Below, in pieces: positions 18,191 through 25,668 of a DNA stretch of 64,000 nt (positions are counted from its first letter, which is position 1; each line of letters begins with the position of its first letter). Source of the stretch: Actinomadura meyerae. GTDB lineage: Bacteria; Actinomycetota; Actinomycetes; Streptosporangiales; Streptosporangiaceae. Below the pieces are notes generated by a model. It did not search any database. It had not been told where the DNA came from and saw only the letters and a list, made by a program, of their open reading frames with translations. The stretch covers positions 22,126-86,125 of the forward strand of contig NZ_FZOR01000038.1 of assembly GCF_900188445.1 (NCBI RefSeq), given 5' to 3'. The position numbers were made by a program, and so were the translations under genes.

Positions 18191-18239
18191 TCGGAGAAGT
18201 GACAAGATCTCCGACACCATGCCAGTGAATACTGGCATG
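18191..18239. promoter_or_regulatory. Two palindromes between hemY and the secreted-protein gene
   Basis: The first is TCGGAGA-N10-TCTCCGA (18191-18197 and 18208-18214). The second is a 9-base arm CATGCCAGT, spacer GAAT, then its perfect complement (18218-18226 and 18231-18239), ending one base before the ATG at 18241. AATACT at 18228-18233 inside the second palindrome could be a -10 hexamer for a near-leaderless transcript. Such symmetry in a divergent region suggests repressor sites; the binding protein is unknown. Confidence 0.5.
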
Positions 18240-18240
18240 C

Positions 18241-19338
18241 ATGATCTCCTGGAAGGCTCCTCTGGCCGCCGCCGCGGCGCTCCTGCTGGCCGCCGGGCTC
18301 GCGTCCCCGGCCGAAGCCGCGACCCGCGGCGACTTCAGGCCGGTCCCGCTGCCGTTCTTCTGGCCGAACAACTCCCTCTACGACGTCGACGCCGCCTCGC
18401 CCGACAGCGTCTGGATCTCCGGGCACCAGGGCGAGATCGTCATTCCCGGCCCCATCCCCGGGACCGGGCAGTCGATCCCCGGCAACCCCGTCGTGCGGCG
18501 CTGGAAGGAGGGGCGCTGGGTCGAGTACGAGCTGCAGAACCTGCCCAACCACGCCTCGGTCACCGACGTCGACGCCGTCGCCCCCGAGGACGTCTGGATC
18601 GGCGCCAGCAGGCTCGGCGACGGGGCGCGCGGCCCCTACCTGGGCCACTTCACGGGAACGCGGTTCGAGGAGGTGGCCCTGCCGTCGGCGTCCAGGACCC
18701 TGGACGTCCACGCGGGCACGGACGGGGTCTGGGTGACCGTGGACAGCGGCGTCTACCGCCGGACGGGCGACACGTGGACGCACATCACCACGCCTCCGGA
18801 CACCTACCTGGAGGAGTTCACCATCCGCGCCGACGACGACATCTGGGTCCTCGGCAGCACCGAGCAGAACGGCCGGACGGTGGAGGCGCACCATTGGGAC
18901 GGGAACTCCTGGACGGAGGTCCCGGTGAACCAGCCGCCCGAGGGCATCGGCGGCATCAGCGACATGGTGGCCGTCTCCCCCACCGAGGCGTGGGCGGTCG
19001 GGATCGACTACCGCACGTCCCCGGCCACGTCCCGCATGCTGCACTGGGACGGCACCGCGTGGAGCAGCGTCACCCCGCCGCCCGGCTACAACGCTCTCAC
19101 CCGGATCGTCAAGGGCGAGGACGGGACGCTGTGGGCGCTCGGCCACAACCTCGACGAGCCCGCCAAGCCCGGACTGATCCACTACAGCGGCGGCACGTGG
19201 GAGCGGGTCCCGACCACGGCCGTGCCGAACCGCAGCAACATCTACGCGGACGCCCTCGCCGTCGTCCCCGGCACCGGCGCCCTGTGGACGCTCGGGTCGG
19301 TGAACATCGGCGGCCCCGTCGTGCTCACCGACGGCTGA
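18241..19338 (+). CDS. Secreted propeller-like repeat protein, unknown function
   Basis: This 365-residue protein has a clear signal peptide (hydrophobic Ala/Leu stretch ending SPAEA-AT) followed by repeated beta-strand units, each with an Asp-Asp/Glu-Asp-x-Trp core and a Trp-Asp-Gly/Trp-Thr closing strand (SPDSVWISG, APEDVWIGA, ADDDIWVLGS, SPTEAWAVGI; HWDGNSW, HWDGTAW). This is the look of a 6-7 bladed beta-propeller. There is no enzyme motif. No ribosome-binding site is visible before ATG 18241 and a palindrome abuts the start, so it may be leaderless. Probable extracellular binding or structural role. Confidence 0.75.
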   Translation: MISWKAPLAAAAALLLAAGLASPAEAATRGDFRPVPLPFFWPNNSLYDVDAASPDSVWISGHQGEIVIPGPIPGTGQSIPGNPVVRRWKEGRWVEYELQNLPNHASVTDVDAVAPEDVWIGASRLGDGARGPYLGHFTGTRFEEVALPSASRTLDVHAGTDGVWVTVDSGVYRRTGDTWTHITTPPDTYLEEFTIRADDDIWVLGSTEQNGRTVEAHHWDGNSWTEVPVNQPPEGIGGISDMVAVSPTEAWAVGIDYRTSPATSRMLHWDGTAWSSVTPPPGYNALTRIVKGEDGTLWALGHNLDEPAKPGLIHYSGGTWERVPTTAVPNRSNIYADALAVVPGTGALWTLGSVNIGGPVVLTDG

Positions 19339-19519
19339 CCCGGAACGGGTGACCGGAGACAGGTGACCGACGCGCGCCGGGCGGCCGGTGCGGTCACGGC
19401 CCGCGCGGGGGACGGGCCGTGGCCGCGCCGCACACCCTGTGCCCCGAGTGACCGCGCTTCGTGGCCTGATCGTGATTCGGCCCCCGGAACGGTGACCCTC
19501 GCCACCCCGTCCAAACGCC

Positions 19520-20572
19520 ATGCGGAACGTCAGGAACGTCACATGCGCGCTGGTCGTCCTGCTGCTGGCCGGGGTCCTGGCCGCCTGCGGAGGCGGAGGC
19601 GGGGGCGGCGACTCGTCGGAGACCGTGGACCGGGGCGGATCGGCGGCCGGCCCCGCGGCACCGCCGCGGGCCGAGACCGGGGGCACCGGCAACAACGCCC
19701 GGCAGGGCGGCGCCAAGGGCACGCGGGCGCCGCTGCCGAACGGGCAGGAGGTCGTCCGCACGGCGCGCCTGCGGGTCCGCGCCGGCGACGTGGAGGACGC
19801 CTCCGCCAAGGCCAAGCAGATGGCGGAGGCGGCCGGCGGCTACGTCGAGCAGGAGTCGAGTTCGAGCGAGCCGCCCCGCTCGGAGATCACGCTGAAGGTC
19901 CCCACCGCCCGCTACTCCGACGTGCTGAACCGGCTTGGCACGCAGCTCGGCACGCGGCTCTCGCTCTCCCAGGAGGCCGAGGACGTCACCGGCGAGGTCG
20001 CCGACGTCGACGCCCGCGTCCGGTCGGCGAAGGCCGCCCTGGAGTCGTTCCGCAAGCTGCTCGGCCGCGCGAAGTCCGTGGGCGAGGTCATCCAGGTCGA
20101 GCAGGAGATCGCCGAGCGCGAAGCCGACCTGGAGGCCATGCAGGCCCGGCTCAACTCGCTCAAGCACCGCACCCAGTACGCGACCGTGACGCTGACGCTG
20201 GTCACCAAGGCGAACGCGCCGAAGAAGGACGACGACGAGCGCGGCGGGTTCGTCGGCGGCCTGCAGAACGGCTGGGACGCGTTCACCGCGTTCGTGACCG
20301 GACTCGCCGTCGTCGTCGGCTGGCTGCTGCCGTTCCTGCTCGCCGCCGCCGTGGTGGGCGTGCCGCTGTTCCTGCTCCGGCACCGGCTCCGCGCCCGCTT
20401 CGGCGGGCTGCTCGGCGGCCGCCGCGGGCCCGTCCCGCCCCGGGCGCCCGCGCCGCAGCACGGCCCGCAGCACGCCCCGCAGGGCCCGCAGCGGCCCGCC
20501 CAGCAGGACAAGGCGGTCGCCGGCCCTGGGGCCGCCGGCCCGGGGGCGTCGCAGCAGCCGCCGCCCGCCTAG
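19520..20572 (+). CDS. DUF4349 domain lipoprotein
   Basis: This 350-residue lipoprotein has an N-terminal lipobox (LAGVLAACGG, Cys about residue 23) followed by a Gly-rich linker. A DUF4349 domain (about 75-280) contains two helices forming a coiled coil (VEQEIAEREADLEAMQARLNSL) and ends in a membrane segment (VVVGWLLPFLLAAAVVGVPL, about 265-290). A Pro/Gln/Gly-rich cytosolic-looking tail follows. DUF4349 proteins are envelope-associated with unknown function. The ribosome-binding site is weak. The stop lies in the first copy of a 17-base triplicate repeat shared with hemE. Confidence 0.85.
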   Translation: MRNVRNVTCALVVLLLAGVLAACGGGGGGGDSSETVDRGGSAAGPAAPPRAETGGTGNNARQGGAKGTRAPLPNGQEVVRTARLRVRAGDVEDASAKAKQMAEAAGGYVEQESSSSEPPRSEITLKVPTARYSDVLNRLGTQLGTRLSLSQEAEDVTGEVADVDARVRSAKAALESFRKLLGRAKSVGEVIQVEQEIAEREADLEAMQARLNSLKHRTQYATVTLTLVTKANAPKKDDDERGGFVGGLQNGWDAFTAFVTGLAVVVGWLLPFLLAAAVVGVPLFLLRHRLRARFGGLLGGRRGPVPPRAPAPQHGPQHAPQGPQRPAQQDKAVAGPGAAGPGASQQPPPA

Positions 20573-20621
20573 TTCCGGTCCGTGCTCAGCTCCGGTCCGT
20601 GCTCAGCTCCGGTCCGTGCTG
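20571..20621. repeat. Three 17-base tandem copies spanning the ends of two convergent genes
   Basis: AGYTCCGGTCCGTGCTC occurs at 20571-20587 and 20588-20604, with a third copy (last base changed) at 20605-20621. The DUF4349 stop (20570-20572) enters copy 1. The hemE stop is the complement of 20603-20605, so the last hemE codons were copied twice beyond its stop. Confidence 0.9.
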
Positions 20622-21697
20622 CTCGCCTCGTGGACGAGGTCCGCGAGGCGAGCCAGCACGTCGGGGTCGGTGGACGGCAGGACGCCGTGGCCCAGGTTGA
20701 AGATGTGGCCCTCGGCGGTGCGGCCCCGGGCGAGGACGTCGCGGGCGCGGGCCTCCACGGTCTCCCACGGCGCGAACAGGATCGCCGGGTCGAGGTTGCC
20801 CTGCAGGGCCTTGCCGGGCTCGACCCGGCTGACGGCCTCGTCCAGCGGGACGCGCCAGTCGACGCCGACGACGTCGGCCCCCGCCTCGCCCATCGGGCCG
20901 AGCAGCTCGCCCGTCCCGACGCCGAAGTGGATGCGCGGCACGCCGAGCCGCTCGATCTCGGCGAAGATGCGGCGGGTGTGCGGCAGCACCGACTCGCGGT
21001 AGTCCTGCGCGGCGACCGCGCCCACCCACGAGTCGAACAGCTGCACGGCGCTCGCCCCGGCCTCGACCTGGAGCCTCAGGAACGCGATGGTGAGGTCGGC
21101 GAGGCGGTCCATGAGGCTCGCCCACAGCTCCGGCTCGCCGTACATCACGGCCTTGGTGCGCTCGTGGTTCTTGGACGGGCCGCCCTCGATCAGGTACGCG
21201 GCGAGCGTGAAGGGCGCGCCCGCGAAGCCGATCAGCGGCGTCGGCCCCAGCTCGCCGACCAGCCCCCGCACGGCCTCGGTGACGTACGGGACGTCGTCCG
21301 GGGCCAGGGGGCGCAGCACGTCGAGGTCGCGCGCCGACCGGACGGGGTCGGCGATGACCGGCCCGACGCCCGGCTTGATGTCGAGGTCGACGCCGATCGC
21401 CTTCAGCGGCACCATGATGTCGCTGTAGAAGATCGCCGCGTCCACCGCGTAGCGGCGCACGGGCTGCATCGTGATCTCCACGATCATGTCCGGGCGGGTG
21501 CAGGACTCCAGCATCGGGACGCCCTCGCGGATCCGCAGGTACTCCGGGAGGGAGCGGCCCGCCTGCCGCATGAACCACACGGGCGTGTGCGGCACCGGGC
21601 GCCGGCGGCAGGCCAGCAGGAAGGGGCTCTCGGCGAGGGCGCCGTCGCCGGGCGCCTGCGCGGTGTCGTCGTTCGGACGGGCAGCGTCAGCGGTCAC
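20603..21697 (-). CDS. hemE: Uroporphyrinogen decarboxylase
   Basis: HemE decarboxylates uroporphyrinogen III to coproporphyrinogen III, two steps before HemY. The 364-residue protein has the substrate-binding start PVWFMRQAGRSLPEY, the catalytic Asp in FYSDIM, FAGAPFTLAAYLIEGG, and the C-terminal FNLGHGVLPSTDP. GTG 21697 is chosen because upstream frame lacks family similarity and the preceding AGGG is close. It is not in an operon with hemY-hemQ but lies 3 kb from them. Its last codons are repeated past the stop. Confidence 0.94.
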   Translation of the reverse strand: MTADAARPNDDTAQAPGDGALAESPFLLACRRRPVPHTPVWFMRQAGRSLPEYLRIREGVPMLESCTRPDMIVEITMQPVRRYAVDAAIFYSDIMVPLKAIGVDLDIKPGVGPVIADPVRSARDLDVLRPLAPDDVPYVTEAVRGLVGELGPTPLIGFAGAPFTLAAYLIEGGPSKNHERTKAVMYGEPELWASLMDRLADLTIAFLRLQVEAGASAVQLFDSWVGAVAAQDYRESVLPHTRRIFAEIERLGVPRIHFGVGTGELLGPMGEAGADVVGVDWRVPLDEAVSRVEPGKALQGNLDPAILFAPWETVEARARDVLARGRTAEGHIFNLGHGVLPSTDPDVLARLADLVHEASSTDRS

Positions 21698-21846
21698 CCT
21701 GCGATGGTCCCATGAAACCCAGGTGGGGAAGGCACCGGAGTGACGGCCGAGGCGGAACGAACTTCCGGACACGCCGAGCGAAGTCCCGCATTCTGTCACC
21801 GGCGCGTGCGAACGTGATGCGTGTCATAGCCGAGGGAGGTTCCCCC

Positions 21847-22068
21847 TTGTACTGCTCCACCTGCGGTGATGAACGCGTGTTCGAGCAGCCGCCGTGTTCC
21901 GACGGGCACGGCGCGGAGTGCCCCGAGCGGGCGTGCACCGAGTGCGGCACGGCCGTCCTGGTCGGTCTGCCGCCGGTGACCGCCGCGCCCGTCGCGCCCG
22001 TCCGCGAGACCGCCCACGCGACCGTCCCGGCGCCCCGCGGCGCCGCCACCGCGCGGGCCGTGGCCTGA
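21847..22068 (+). CDS. Small cysteine-rich zinc-ribbon-like protein
   Basis: This 73-residue protein begins (M/L)YCSTCGDERVFEQPPC, with further cysteines in GAECPERACTECGTAVLVG. The CxxC...CxxC spacing suggests a zinc ribbon. TTG 21847 is preferred because GAGGGAGG lies 7 bases upstream and the zinc motif begins at once; an in-frame ATG at 21817 would add ten residues with no good ribosome-binding site. The C-terminus is Ala/Pro/Val-rich and probably disordered. Similar small proteins occur in actinobacteria without known function. Confidence 0.65.
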   Translation: MYCSTCGDERVFEQPPCSDGHGAECPERACTECGTAVLVGLPPVTAAPVAPVRETAHATVPAPRGAATARAVA

Positions 22069-22222
22069 GCGGCCCGGCCCCCGAGACGAAACCACCTGTG
22101 CCGTGCCCGTTTCCCCTCCGCGTCCCCCCGTCGCCGCGTGCGGCGGGGCACCGCCCCGGCAGCATCCGCCCGCGCCGTCCGGCGGCGCTCCGCCACCTCC
22201 CCGCGACCAGGCCGGTCCATCC

Positions 22223-22789
22223 ATGAACCCACCTGCCTTCCAGCGGGCGGTCGACACGCTCCGCGCGTTCCTCGACGGCCCCGCCGTCCGGCCGGAGCTC
22301 GACCTGGAGGACATGCCCGCCCCGCAGCGCCTCGCGCCCTACGCGGCGGCCATGTCCGGCAGCGTCTTCCGCGACGACGACACCGAGGTCGCCACCGGGC
22401 GGCTCATCGTCCTGTACGACCCGGACGGCAGACCGGGCTGGACGAACGGGTTCCGCGTCGTCGCCTACATCCGCGCCGACCTGGAGCCCGACATCGCCGC
22501 CGACGAGCTGATCGGCTCCGTCGCCTGGGACTGGCTGCTGGAGGCGCTGGAGCCCGCCGGGTACGCGAACGTGTCCGGGACGATCACCCGCGCGGTGTCG
22601 GAGAGCTTCGGCGACAAGCAGGGCGAGCCGTCCACCACCGAGCTGGAGCTGCGCGCCTCGTGGTCGCCGACGGGCGATGACCTCGCCGGCCACGTCGCGG
22701 CCTGGTGCGAGGTGATGTGCACCACGGCGGGGCTGCCGCCCTCCGGGGTCGCCGCGCTGCCCGACCGGCCCGGCGGCGGAGGGGGTTGA
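22223..22789 (+). CDS. DUF3000 domain protein
   Basis: This 188-residue protein fits DUF3000: an N-terminal helix (FQRAVDTLRAFLD), then ELDLEDMPAPQRLAPYAAAMSG, a strand-rich core with GRLIVLYDPDGRPGW and a C-terminal helix preceding a Gly tail. It precedes an RNase D gene by 42 bases in the same direction, an arrangement common in actinobacteria that suggests joint expression, perhaps in RNA metabolism. Function of the family is unknown. Confidence 0.85.
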   Translation: MNPPAFQRAVDTLRAFLDGPAVRPELDLEDMPAPQRLAPYAAAMSGSVFRDDDTEVATGRLIVLYDPDGRPGWTNGFRVVAYIRADLEPDIAADELIGSVAWDWLLEALEPAGYANVSGTITRAVSESFGDKQGEPSTTELELRASWSPTGDDLAGHVAAWCEVMCTTAGLPPSGVAALPDRPGGGGG

Positions 22790-22831
22790 CCGCGGGGCGG
22801 TCCAGGCGGTTGAAAGACGTACGGTAGGGGC

Positions 22832-24244
22832 GTGAGCAGAGCGCCCGGAACCGGATCCGGCATCGAGCAGGCGGCGGGGGAGAACACGGAAGCAGTGGGA
22901 GTGTCCGAAACGCGCGCCACCGGCCCCCAAGGGGAGTCCGGTGCGGAGGAGACGGCCGTCGATCAGCGGTCCGGGACCGTTCCCCAAGGGGCGGAACAGG
23001 GCCGGCAGGGCGCGGAGGACGACACCGGCCCCCCGGCGGTCCCCCTGCTGGAGCCGCGCGAGGGCGTCCCGCCGGTGGTCGCCACGGCCGCCGGGCTCGA
23101 GCGCGTCATCGCGGCGTTCGCCGCGGGCACCGGCCCCGTCGCGGTCGACGCCGAGCGGGCCTCCGGCTACCGGTACGGCCAGCGCGCCTACCTGATCCAG
23201 CTGCGCCGCGCGGGCGCCGGCACCGCGCTGATCGACCCGATCGCCTGCCCCGACCTGTCCGGGCTGGACGCGGCGCTCGCCGACGCCGAGATGGTGCTGC
23301 ACGCCGCCAACCAGGACCTGCCGTGCCTGGCCGAGGTCGGGCTCGTCCCGCGCCGGCTGTTCGACACCGAGCTGGCCGGGCGGCTGCTCGGCTACCCCCG
23401 CGTCGGGCTCGGCTCCATGGTCGAGAACGTGCTGGGCTTCGTGCTGGAGAAGGGCTACTCGGCGGCCGACTGGTCGACCCGCCCCCTCCCCGAGGACTGG
23501 CTCCGCTACGCCGCGCTCGACGTCGAGCTGCTGGTCGAGCTGCGCGACGCCCTGCAGGAGGAGCTGGCCGCCGCCGGCAAGCTCGACTGGGCGCTGGAGG
23601 AGTTCGCCGCGATCCTCGCGACGCCGCCGAAGCCGCCGCGCCCCGACCCGTGGCGCCGCACGTCCGGCATCCACCGGGTCCGCAACCGGCGGGCGCTCGC
23701 GACGGTCCGCGAGGTGTGGACGGCCCGCGACAAGATCGCCCAGGAGCGGGACCTGTCCCCCGGCCGGGTGCTGCAGGACGCCGCGATCATCGAGCTGGCG
23801 CAGCAGGCCCCGAAGACCCCCGCCGAGCTGCAGGCCCTGCCCACCATGCGGGGCCGCGGCGCCCGCCGGCACCAGTCGGCGTGGCTGCGCGCGGTCGCCC
23901 GCGCCCGCGAGCTGTCGGACCGGGCGCTGCCGGAGTCGAACCTGCCCGGCGACGGGCCGCCGCCCGCGCACCGCTGGGCCGACCGCGACCCGGAGGCCGC
24001 CAAGCGGCTCACCGCGGCCCGCGCCGTCGTCGCCGCGCTCGCCGACGAGCACTCGATGCCGTCGGAGAACCTGCTCCAGCCCGACTCCGTCCGGCGCCTG
24101 GCGTGGACGCCGCCCGCGGAGTCGTCCCCGTCGGCGATCGCCGCCGCGCTCCGCGACCTCGGCGCACGGAACTGGCAGGTCGGGCTGACCGCCCAGCCGA
24201 TCGCCAAGGCGTTCCTGCGGCTGGAGACCAAAGGCGAGCTCTGA
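22832..24244 (+). CDS. Ribonuclease D-like 3'-5' exonuclease with HRDC domain
   Basis: This 470-residue DEDDy exoribonuclease probably trims the 3' ends of structured RNAs. An N-terminal low-complexity extension (about 1-70) precedes the exonuclease domain (about 80-260), with DxE in AVDAERASGY, HAANQDLPCL and the YxxxD-type YAALDVELL. An HRDC nucleic-acid-binding domain (about 285-360; VWTARDKIAQERDLSPGRVL) and a C-terminal helical region follow. GTG 22832 follows AGGGG. The gene follows DUF3000 and ends before a hairpin. Confidence 0.9.
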   Translation: MSRAPGTGSGIEQAAGENTEAVGVSETRATGPQGESGAEETAVDQRSGTVPQGAEQGRQGAEDDTGPPAVPLLEPREGVPPVVATAAGLERVIAAFAAGTGPVAVDAERASGYRYGQRAYLIQLRRAGAGTALIDPIACPDLSGLDAALADAEMVLHAANQDLPCLAEVGLVPRRLFDTELAGRLLGYPRVGLGSMVENVLGFVLEKGYSAADWSTRPLPEDWLRYAALDVELLVELRDALQEELAAAGKLDWALEEFAAILATPPKPPRPDPWRRTSGIHRVRNRRALATVREVWTARDKIAQERDLSPGRVLQDAAIIELAQQAPKTPAELQALPTMRGRGARRHQSAWLRAVARARELSDRALPESNLPGDGPPPAHRWADRDPEAAKRLTAARAVVAALADEHSMPSENLLQPDSVRRLAWTPPAESSPSAIAAALRDLGARNWQVGLTAQPIAKAFLRLETKGEL

Positions 24245-24251
24245 GCGCCGT

Positions 24252-24270
24252 CCCCGGCGCCTTGCCGGGG
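24252..24270 (+). terminator. Hairpin after the RNase D gene
   Basis: A perfect 7-base stem (CCCCGGC with GCCGGGG) and 5-base loop start 8 bases after the stop at 24244. It separates this unit from the iron-regulated gene downstream. Confidence 0.75.
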
Positions 24271-24294
24271 GCGGGCGCGGAGGCGCAGACTGGC

Positions 24295-24313
24295 TTAGGT
24301 TAGCTTTGCCTAA
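24295..24313 (+). promoter_or_regulatory. IdeR/DmdR iron box upstream of the FTR1 permease
   Basis: TTAGGTTAGCTTTGCCTAA is a 19-base match to the DtxR/IdeR operator: TTAGG and CCTAA outer arms, with TTAG intact on the left half. It lies 30 bases before the permease ATG, so an iron-loaded repressor would block transcription. The low-AT core stands out sharply from the surrounding GC-rich DNA. Confidence 0.85.
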
Positions 24314-24343
24314 AACACCTGTGCCTTCCCGAGGAGTGCGGCG

Positions 24344-25204
24344 ATGCTACTGGGCAACTTCCTCATCGGACTGCGCGAGGGGCTCGAGGCCGCGCTGGTC
24401 GTGAGCATCCTCATCGCCTATCTGGTGAAGACCGGCAACCGCCGGGCCCTCCTTCCGGTGTGGACGGGGATCGGCGCCGCCGTCGCGCTGGCGTTCGCGT
24501 TCGGCATCGCCCTCACCGCCGCGTCCTCGGAGATGCAGTTCAAGACGCAGGAGCTGTTCGGCGGCGTCCTGTCGATCGTCGCGGTGGGGCTCGTCACCTG
24601 GATGGTCTTCTGGATGCGCAAGACCGCGCGGTTCATGAAGGCGGAGCTGGAGGGCAAGCTGGAGGGCGCGCTGGACGTCGGGCCGCTCGCCCTCGCCGCC
24701 GTCGCGTTCCTCGCCGTGGGGCGCGAGGGCCTGGAGACCGCCCTGTTCCTGTGGACGAACATCTCCAACTCCTCGGAGGGCTCCACCCAGCCGATCATCG
24801 GCGCGGTGCTCGGCCTCGCCGTCGCGGTCGCGCTCGGCTACCTGCTCTACCGCGGCGGCCTGAAGATCAACCTGAGGCGGTTCTTCACCTGGACGGGCGC
24901 CGCGCTCATCGTCGTCGCCGCGGGCGTGTTCGGCTACGGCTTCCACGACCTGCAGGAGGCCGAGGTCTTCCCCGGCCTGAACGCCGTCGCGCTGGAGCCG
25001 CACCTGTTCTTCGCCAAGTTCGGCTCCGCGGGCGACTGGATGCAGACGGTGTTCCAGGGCGTCCTGAACGTCACCCCGCAGATCACCTGGCTGCAGCTGG
25101 TCATGTGGGCGGCGTACCTGGTCCCGGTGATGGCGCTGTTCCTGCGGAACCCGTCCACGCCGCGCCCGGCGCCCGCGCCCGCCACCGGCGCCGCGGCCTC
25201 CTAG
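24344..25204 (+). CDS. FTR1-family high-affinity iron permease (EfeU-like)
   Basis: This predicts a 286-residue, seven-helix permease for ferric/ferrous iron uptake. Two REGLE iron-binding motifs are present (REGLEAAL at 11-18, REGLETAL at 127-134), as in EfeU/Ftr1p. The EfeO and EfeB partners of the E. coli-type system are not adjacent. ATG 24344 is preceded by GAGGAG. The upstream IdeR-type box predicts induction under iron starvation. The last codons and stop are duplicated just downstream. Confidence 0.92.
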   Translation: MLLGNFLIGLREGLEAALVVSILIAYLVKTGNRRALLPVWTGIGAAVALAFAFGIALTAASSEMQFKTQELFGGVLSIVAVGLVTWMVFWMRKTARFMKAELEGKLEGALDVGPLALAAVAFLAVGREGLETALFLWTNISNSSEGSTQPIIGAVLGLAVAVALGYLLYRGGLKINLRRFFTWTGAALIVVAAGVFGYGFHDLQEAEVFPGLNAVALEPHLFFAKFGSAGDWMQTVFQGVLNVTPQITWLQLVMWAAYLVPVMALFLRNPSTPRPAPAPATGAAAS

Positions 25205-25220
25205 GAGCGCGGCCTCCTAG
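25193..25220 (+). repeat. 12-base duplication at the end of the iron-permease gene
   Basis: GCGGCCTCCTAG occurs at 25193-25204 (ending in the permease stop) and again at 25209-25220, 16 bases on. A degenerate third version ending CCCTAG follows to 25231. Confidence 0.7.
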
Positions 25221-25227
25221 CGGCGCC

Positions 25228-25590
25228 CTAGAGGTCGGGGAGCGGGTCGCGGGGCAGGCTGTCCCGGTCGAAGATCTCGGCGTCGGCCGCGTTCACGACC
25301 GGGACGTACTCGTCGTCCACCTCGAACACCGCGCCCCCGAACTCGAACGACGCGCCGGCGCCGGTCTCCACCGGCCCGATCCGGGTGCCGCGCGGGTAGC
25401 TGCCCCAGACCGTCCGCGGCGTGCTGCGGCTGAGCGAGCCGGTGGTGATCACGGCGATCTGGTCGTCGGTGACGACGAAGATGAACGCGGCGCCGCCGCC
25501 GTAGGCCATCGCGGGGAAGATGTAGCGGATCTCCCCGTCGATCCCGAGGAACTCCCTGCAGCGCTCACGGAGCGGACGTGTCACCGGCAT
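25228..25590 (-). CDS. Hypothetical protein, 120 residues
   Basis: This is a small, mainly beta-strand protein: FIFVVTDDQIAVITTGSLS, then TVWGSYPRGTRIGPV and FEFGGAVFEVDDEYVPVVNAAD. The pattern resembles PH-like or YdjM-like ligand folds in which a regulator converts a readout to an output, but no family is certain. ATG 25590 is used because GGGGGAGG lies about 12 bases upstream and the preceding residues look unrelated. It is convergent with the iron permease. Confidence 0.65.
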   Translation of the reverse strand: MPVTRPLRERCREFLGIDGEIRYIFPAMAYGGGAAFIFVVTDDQIAVITTGSLSRSTPRTVWGSYPRGTRIGPVETGAGASFEFGGAVFEVDDEYVPVVNAADAEIFDRDSLPRDPLPDL

Positions 25591-25668
25591 GGCTGCGAGG
25601 CACCTCCCCCGGGGGCGGAACACGGCGATGTCCCCATCATGCACCGGCCCGCGGCGGCGTGGCCAGAG

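Noticed and set aside
16069..19815. Minus-strand open frame of about 1250 codons across hemQ, hemY and the secreted-protein gene
   Set aside because: It is Arg/Pro-rich low complexity without motifs, while real genes with catalytic motifs occupy other frames over the same bases.
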